A DNA stretch of 64,000 nucleotides from Lachnospiraceae bacterium (GTDB taxonomy: Bacteria > Bacillota > Clostridia > Lachnospirales > Lachnospiraceae). A program made the position numbers and the translations under genes. Each line of letters starts with the position of its first letter. Positions within the stretch are counted from its first letter, which is position 1. Shown here piece by piece: positions 60,338 through 64,000 of this stretch. The stretch is from contig JAFZLD010000019.1 of the NCBI GenBank assembly GCA_017553505.1, forward strand, positions 1 to 64,000. The letters run 5' to 3'. The notes under the pieces were generated by a model. It was not told where the DNA came from and searched no databases. It saw nothing but the letters and a program-made list of their open reading frames with translations.

Positions 60338-61563
60338 TATTTTTTGCCTCCAAGAAGATTTTTGACTGTGCTCTGGGCATTGAAGTCTTCAATGTCGTCG
60401 GGCACGTTCTGTCCGCAGGTTATGTATGATAAATCCGCGCCTGTATATAGTTTCAAATTAAGCAAATTACCGAGAGCCGTGGTCTCATCAAGCTTGGTAA
60501 AAATAAGCTTGTAATCGGTAATGGTGGAATATGCGTCGGCTATCGACATTAAGTCTCTGTACTTGGTAGTCGCGCTTACCACAAGGTAAACTTCCTTCTC
60601 GACTATTCCGTCTACGGAGTGGATGAAGCTGCCCATGACGTTCTTCTGCTCTTCGTTCTGGTGAGAATGTCCTGCGGTATCTACGAATACGTAATCAAAG
60701 TTCTTAAAGTCGCGAAGTGCCGACTCCATCTCTTCGATGGTGTATATGATTCTGAAGGGAACCTCCAGAATATTGGCGTAAGTTCTGAGCTGCTCGGCTG
60801 CCGCTATACGATAAGTATCGGCGGTAAGAAGCGCTACTTTCTTCTTAAGTTCAACCGAAAATTTGGAAGCAATCTTGGCTATGGTGGTGGTCTTACCTAC
60901 ACCTGTGGGGCCTACAAAGAATACGGTCTTGGGTCCGTTCTCGGCGGGCGAAATCACGGAAGCCTTGCCAAACTTAAGAATCATCTTCTGATATATTCCT
61001 GCAAGTGCAACATCGATAGGCGTGCCGGGCTTGGTAACCTTGGCAGTCTCATCGATTATTGATGAAGCGTATTCGCGTTCCACTTCATTATCAAGCATTG
61101 TCGACAAAAGAAGGTCAAAGAACTTCTTAAGCTCTGTATCTTCTTCTTTCTTGTCCGAAGGCTCTTCCTTGTGAACAGGTTCCTCGGGCTTAACGAGTTT
61201 CTCTTCTATAAGATTCTCGATGCTGTTAAGGCGAGCCTCGATGACCTTGTCGGTCTTCGGGGGCTTTTCGTCGTAGATTATGCCGGAGGATTCTTTCTCC
61301 TTCTCGGAACGTTCCACTATAGGTGCAATCTTACCAAGAGCCTCTGTGATACTGCGGGCATCGGCGGACTTAACGGGTTCTTTACGCTCCGAATCTTCCT
61401 CGACGGCAACGGTAATCTCTACAAGCTGGGGACGTAAAAAAGAAAACAGTCCCTTTTTCTTGGTGTTGCGGACGTTCATGACCACAACGTTGTTCCCCAA
61501 TTCCTTCTTGGCAGCTTCTACAGCCTCATTTTCAGTTTTTGCTTGAAATTTCTTGATAATCAT
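60337..61563 (-). CDS. flhF: Flagellar GTPase FlhF (SRP family)
   Basis: Protein of 408 residues: basic N-terminal domain, charged linker (about 70-165), helical N domain and the SRP-type G domain with GPTGVGKTTTIAKIA (about 215-230), VDTAGHSH and TKLDE. Recruits the flagellar base to its site. Starts directly after the flhA stop. Confidence 0.95.
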   Translation of the reverse strand: MIIKKFQAKTENEAVEAAKKELGNNVVVMNVRNTKKKGLFSFLRPQLVEITVAVEEDSERKEPVKSADARSITEALGKIAPIVERSEKEKESSGIIYDEKPPKTDKVIEARLNSIENLIEEKLVKPEEPVHKEEPSDKKEEDTELKKFFDLLLSTMLDNEVEREYASSIIDETAKVTKPGTPIDVALAGIYQKMILKFGKASVISPAENGPKTVFFVGPTGVGKTTTIAKIASKFSVELKKKVALLTADTYRIAAAEQLRTYANILEVPFRIIYTIEEMESALRDFKNFDYVFVDTAGHSHQNEEQKNVMGSFIHSVDGIVEKEVYLVVSATTKYRDLMSIADAYSTITDYKLIFTKLDETTALGNLLNLKLYTGADLSYITCGQNVPDDIEDFNAQSTVKNLLGGKK

Positions 61564-63594
61564 TTATGCCGTTACCATCCCAACCGACTGAAGTTCTACA
61601 TTTGATTCTATTTCATTGTAGGATATTGCAACCATATCCTTGTAATACTCTTCCGTAAGGCGTTTAAAATACATACGCACGATAGGCGATGTTACCACAA
61701 TCTGGGCCTTGCCCAGGTTCTCAAGCTTGTTAAGCTCACGACCCGTAGCATCGATGATAGCCTTGGAGCGCTCGGGATCAAGTGTAAGGTATGCTCCCTG
61801 CTCGGTCTGCTTGACGCTTGCCATAATCTCCTGCTCAATCTTGGGATCGAGCGTAACCACACTTGTGGTCTCATTCTGAGGGAAGAACCTGCTTGAAATA
61901 ACACGCTTAAGGCTCTGGCGCACATATTCCGTAAGGATATCCGTATCTCTTGTGGAAGCCGCATAATCGGCAAGTGTTTCGAAGATTGTGAGGAGGTCTC
62001 TGATGGAGACGCTTTCTTTGAGCAGGTTCTGCAGAATCTTCTGAATCTCGCCTAGAGACAAAAGCTTCGGGAAAAGCTCGTCCACAACAGAAGGATTGGA
62101 TTCCTTAAGGTTATTGATAAGCGATTGAACATCCTGACGGGTAAGAAGCTCTGCGATATGCTGTCTGATAATCTCCGTAAGGTGTGTCGCGATAATGCTC
62201 GGCGGGTCTACTACGGTATAGCCAAGGCTCTCCGCACGTTCACGCTGACCTTCCGTAATCCATACTGCCGGAAGGTGGAAAGAAGGCTCGAATGTGGGAA
62301 TACCCGTTATCTCTTCCTCTACGTAACCGGGGTTCATGGCCATGTAGTGGTCGAACAAAATCTCACCTTCACTTACCTGAATACCCTTTATCTTTATTAT
62401 ATACTGATTGGGGTTAAGCTGTATATTATCTCTTAAACGAATTATGGGTACGACGGTACCGAGTTCAAGAGCTATCTGTCTACGAATCATTACAACACGG
62501 TCGAGAAGATCGCCGCCCTGACTGACATTGGCAAGAGGGATAATACCGTAACCAAACTCAAGCTCAATCGGGTCAACCTGCAACAGCGAATTGACATTCT
62601 CCGGTTGCCTGATTTCCTGGGCTTCCTGCTCTTCCTGCTCTGTTTCCGTCTCAATCTTCGACGTTTCGATGGTACCCTGCATTACACGTCCGGCAATGAT
62701 AAAAGAAACACCGAGCACAATAAATATAACTTTGTTAAGAGGTGTCACCAGTCCGAGGAAGGCAATTGTTCCGCCTACGATATAAAGTGCCTTCGGAATA
62801 CCGAAAAGCTGGCTTACAAGCACGTTACCGAAGTCTGCGGCACCCGAGCCCTTGGTAACGAGAATACCTGTCGAAAGTGAAATAAGCAGCGAAGGAATCT
62901 GCGATACAAGTCCGTCACCGATTGTAAGGATAGTGTATGTGGAAAGTGCGGTAGATAAAGCCTCGCCTCTCTGCGTACCCATTACAATACCGCCGACGAT
63001 GTTGATTGCGGTAATAATAAGACCTGCGACAGCATCTCCCTTAACGTACTTAACAGCACCGTCCATGGAACCGAAGAAGCTTGCTTCCTGCTGAATCTTG
63101 TCTCTTCGAATCTTGGCCTCTGTGTCGGTGATGGCACCGGTATTTAAGTCGGCATCGATAGCCATCTGCTTACCGGGCATAGCATCGAGGGTGAATCGTG
63201 CGGTAACTTCAGCTACACGCTCGGAACCTTTGTTGATAACGATAAACTGAATAAGTACAAGTATGATAAATACGATAACGCCGACCACGAGGTTGTTGCC
63301 GCCTACGAAACTACCGAAGGTCTCGACAACGTTACCGGGCTGACCTGTCGAAAGAATGAGCTTGGTCGACGATACGTTAAGCGAAATTCTGAAAATGGTC
63401 GTAAACAAAAGTATGGTCGGGAAGTATGACAAATCCAGTACTTCCTTGGAAAACATACATACAAACATTATTAAGAATGCAAGGGAAATATTAATTGCAA
63501 GACATATATCAAGAAGCCATGAGGGAATAGGCACGATAAGCATTACGAATGCCGCAAGAATATATATTGCAACACCAAGATCGGCTTTTTTCAT
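61564..63594 (-). CDS. flhA: Flagellar export gate protein FlhA
   Basis: Protein of 676 residues: about eight N-terminal transmembrane helices with the FHIPEP-family signature (FTLDAMPGKQMAIDADLN), and a cytoplasmic export-substrate domain (about 340-676). Core of the flagellar type III export gate with FlhB. The ATG at 63594 is preferred because AAGGAG is 7 nt upstream; the ATG at 63600 would be only 1 nt from it. Confidence 0.96.
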   Translation of the reverse strand: MKKADLGVAIYILAAFVMLIVPIPSWLLDICLAINISLAFLIMFVCMFSKEVLDLSYFPTILLFTTIFRISLNVSSTKLILSTGQPGNVVETFGSFVGGNNLVVGVIVFIILVLIQFIVINKGSERVAEVTARFTLDAMPGKQMAIDADLNTGAITDTEAKIRRDKIQQEASFFGSMDGAVKYVKGDAVAGLIITAINIVGGIVMGTQRGEALSTALSTYTILTIGDGLVSQIPSLLISLSTGILVTKGSGAADFGNVLVSQLFGIPKALYIVGGTIAFLGLVTPLNKVIFIVLGVSFIIAGRVMQGTIETSKIETETEQEEQEAQEIRQPENVNSLLQVDPIELEFGYGIIPLANVSQGGDLLDRVVMIRRQIALELGTVVPIIRLRDNIQLNPNQYIIKIKGIQVSEGEILFDHYMAMNPGYVEEEITGIPTFEPSFHLPAVWITEGQRERAESLGYTVVDPPSIIATHLTEIIRQHIAELLTRQDVQSLINNLKESNPSVVDELFPKLLSLGEIQKILQNLLKESVSIRDLLTIFETLADYAASTRDTDILTEYVRQSLKRVISSRFFPQNETTSVVTLDPKIEQEIMASVKQTEQGAYLTLDPERSKAIIDATGRELNKLENLGKAQIVVTSPIVRMYFKRLTEEYYKDMVAISYNEIESNVELQSVGMVTA

Positions 63595-63615
63595 TCTCAT
63601 GCTCCTTTCGATTTA

Positions 63616-64000
63616 TTATGATATCTTTCCCTTGAGCTTGTATACAAAGGCAAGGACCTCTGCAACCGCCTGGTATAACTCCGGGGGTATCATTTCCCCG
63701 ACTTCGACATTGGCGTAGAGCATACGTGCCAGAGGCTTATTCTCCACAATCTCAATGTCATACTCTCTTGCCTGCTCTTTGATACGCTGCGCAAGAAAGT
63801 TCTCACCCTTGGCCACAACTACCGGTGCGCTGTACTGATCTGCGTCGTACATGATAGCAACTGCGTAATGGGTAGGGTTCGTAATAACTACGTCAGCCTT
63901 GGGAAGGTTCTGCATCATGCGGCGCCTTGAGGCTTCACGCATCCTCTGCCTGATCTGACCCTTAATCTGAGGATCGCCTTCCTGCTGTTTGTATTCGTCT
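63616..64000 (-). CDS. flhB: Flagellar export switch protein FlhB (3' part, truncated by window edge)
   Basis: About 128 C-terminal residues are in view, beginning [20 protein letters not shown], the usual FlhB cytoplasmic linker. The self-cleaving NPTH motif is intact ([13 protein letters not shown]), after which the domain continues normally to the stop. The N-terminal transmembrane part lies outside the window. Starts the visible operon, 21 nt before flhA. Confidence 0.95.
   Translation of the reverse strand, partial: DEYKQQEGDPQIKGQIRQRMREASRRRMMQNLPKADVVITNPTHYAVAIMYDADQYSAPVVVAKGENFLAQRIKEQAREYDIEIVENKPLARMLYANVEVGEMIPPELYQAVAEVLAFVYKLKGKIS

Overview
This window comes from a motile, low-to-moderate GC member of the Bacillota, most likely a Lachnospiraceae relative such as Butyrivibrio, Roseburia or Lachnospira. 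The basis is the secG-rnr-smpB-ssrA cluster, a Gram-positive type IV pilus locus with fused PilM-PilN, a flagellar/chemotaxis operon containing cheC, cheD, fliA, a DUF342 protein and a DUF6115-like protein, lipoproteins with clear lipoboxes, and a plant-polysaccharide GH43 enzyme. The genus is inferred, not shown. Nearly all genes lie on the minus strand.

Layout, left to right. 1-300: an rRNA-type promoter firing off the left edge, next to a terminator. 367-8732: an operon of response regulator, GGDEF/EAL protein, histidine kinase and lipoprotein, then a small membrane protein and a chemoreceptor. 8916-16891: AlaX editing protein, DUF2804 protein, lipoprotein, then tmRNA, smpB, rnr, secG and gpmI. 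17042-29290: a complete type IV pilus locus (pilT, pilB, pilC, pilA, pilD, pilMN, pilO and four minor pilin-like genes). 29387-34489: a CDF metal exporter diverging from a 31-residue peptide gene and a heterodimeric ABC exporter whose first gene appears to start at ATT. 34576-37689: gapA-pgk-tpiA. 37932-46684: PHP phosphatase, a PD-(D/E)XK-like protein with a striking hairpin array upstream, GH43, mnmA, a cysteine desulfurase, xerD and an aminotransferase. 46863-49139: MscS channel and an anchored beta-rich surface protein. 49275-64000: the tail of a flagellar/chemotaxis operon (flhB, flhA, flhF, flhG, pilZ, cheB, cheA, cheW, cheC, cheD, fliA and several uncharacterised genes).

Three themes tie the window together. 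Surface motility is covered twice, by pili and by flagella. c-di-GMP probably links them, through the EAL protein and the PilZ flagellar-brake protein. Central glycolysis (gapA, pgk, tpiA, gpmI) and translation quality control (ssrA/smpB/rnr, AlaX, mnmA) make up the housekeeping part.

The strongest candidate for something undescribed is the array at 39654-40265. It has ten 38-nt units bounded by GGCGAAG and CTTCGCC, set at a 63-64 bp period, so that alternating 7-bp half-sites fall about every 32 bp. It ends 54 bp before an uncharacterised nuclease-like gene and occupies that gene's promoter region. Second is the 31-residue peptide gene with its own promoter and terminator in front of an ABC exporter. 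Third is a long hairpin that buries the ribosome binding site of the GH43 gene.
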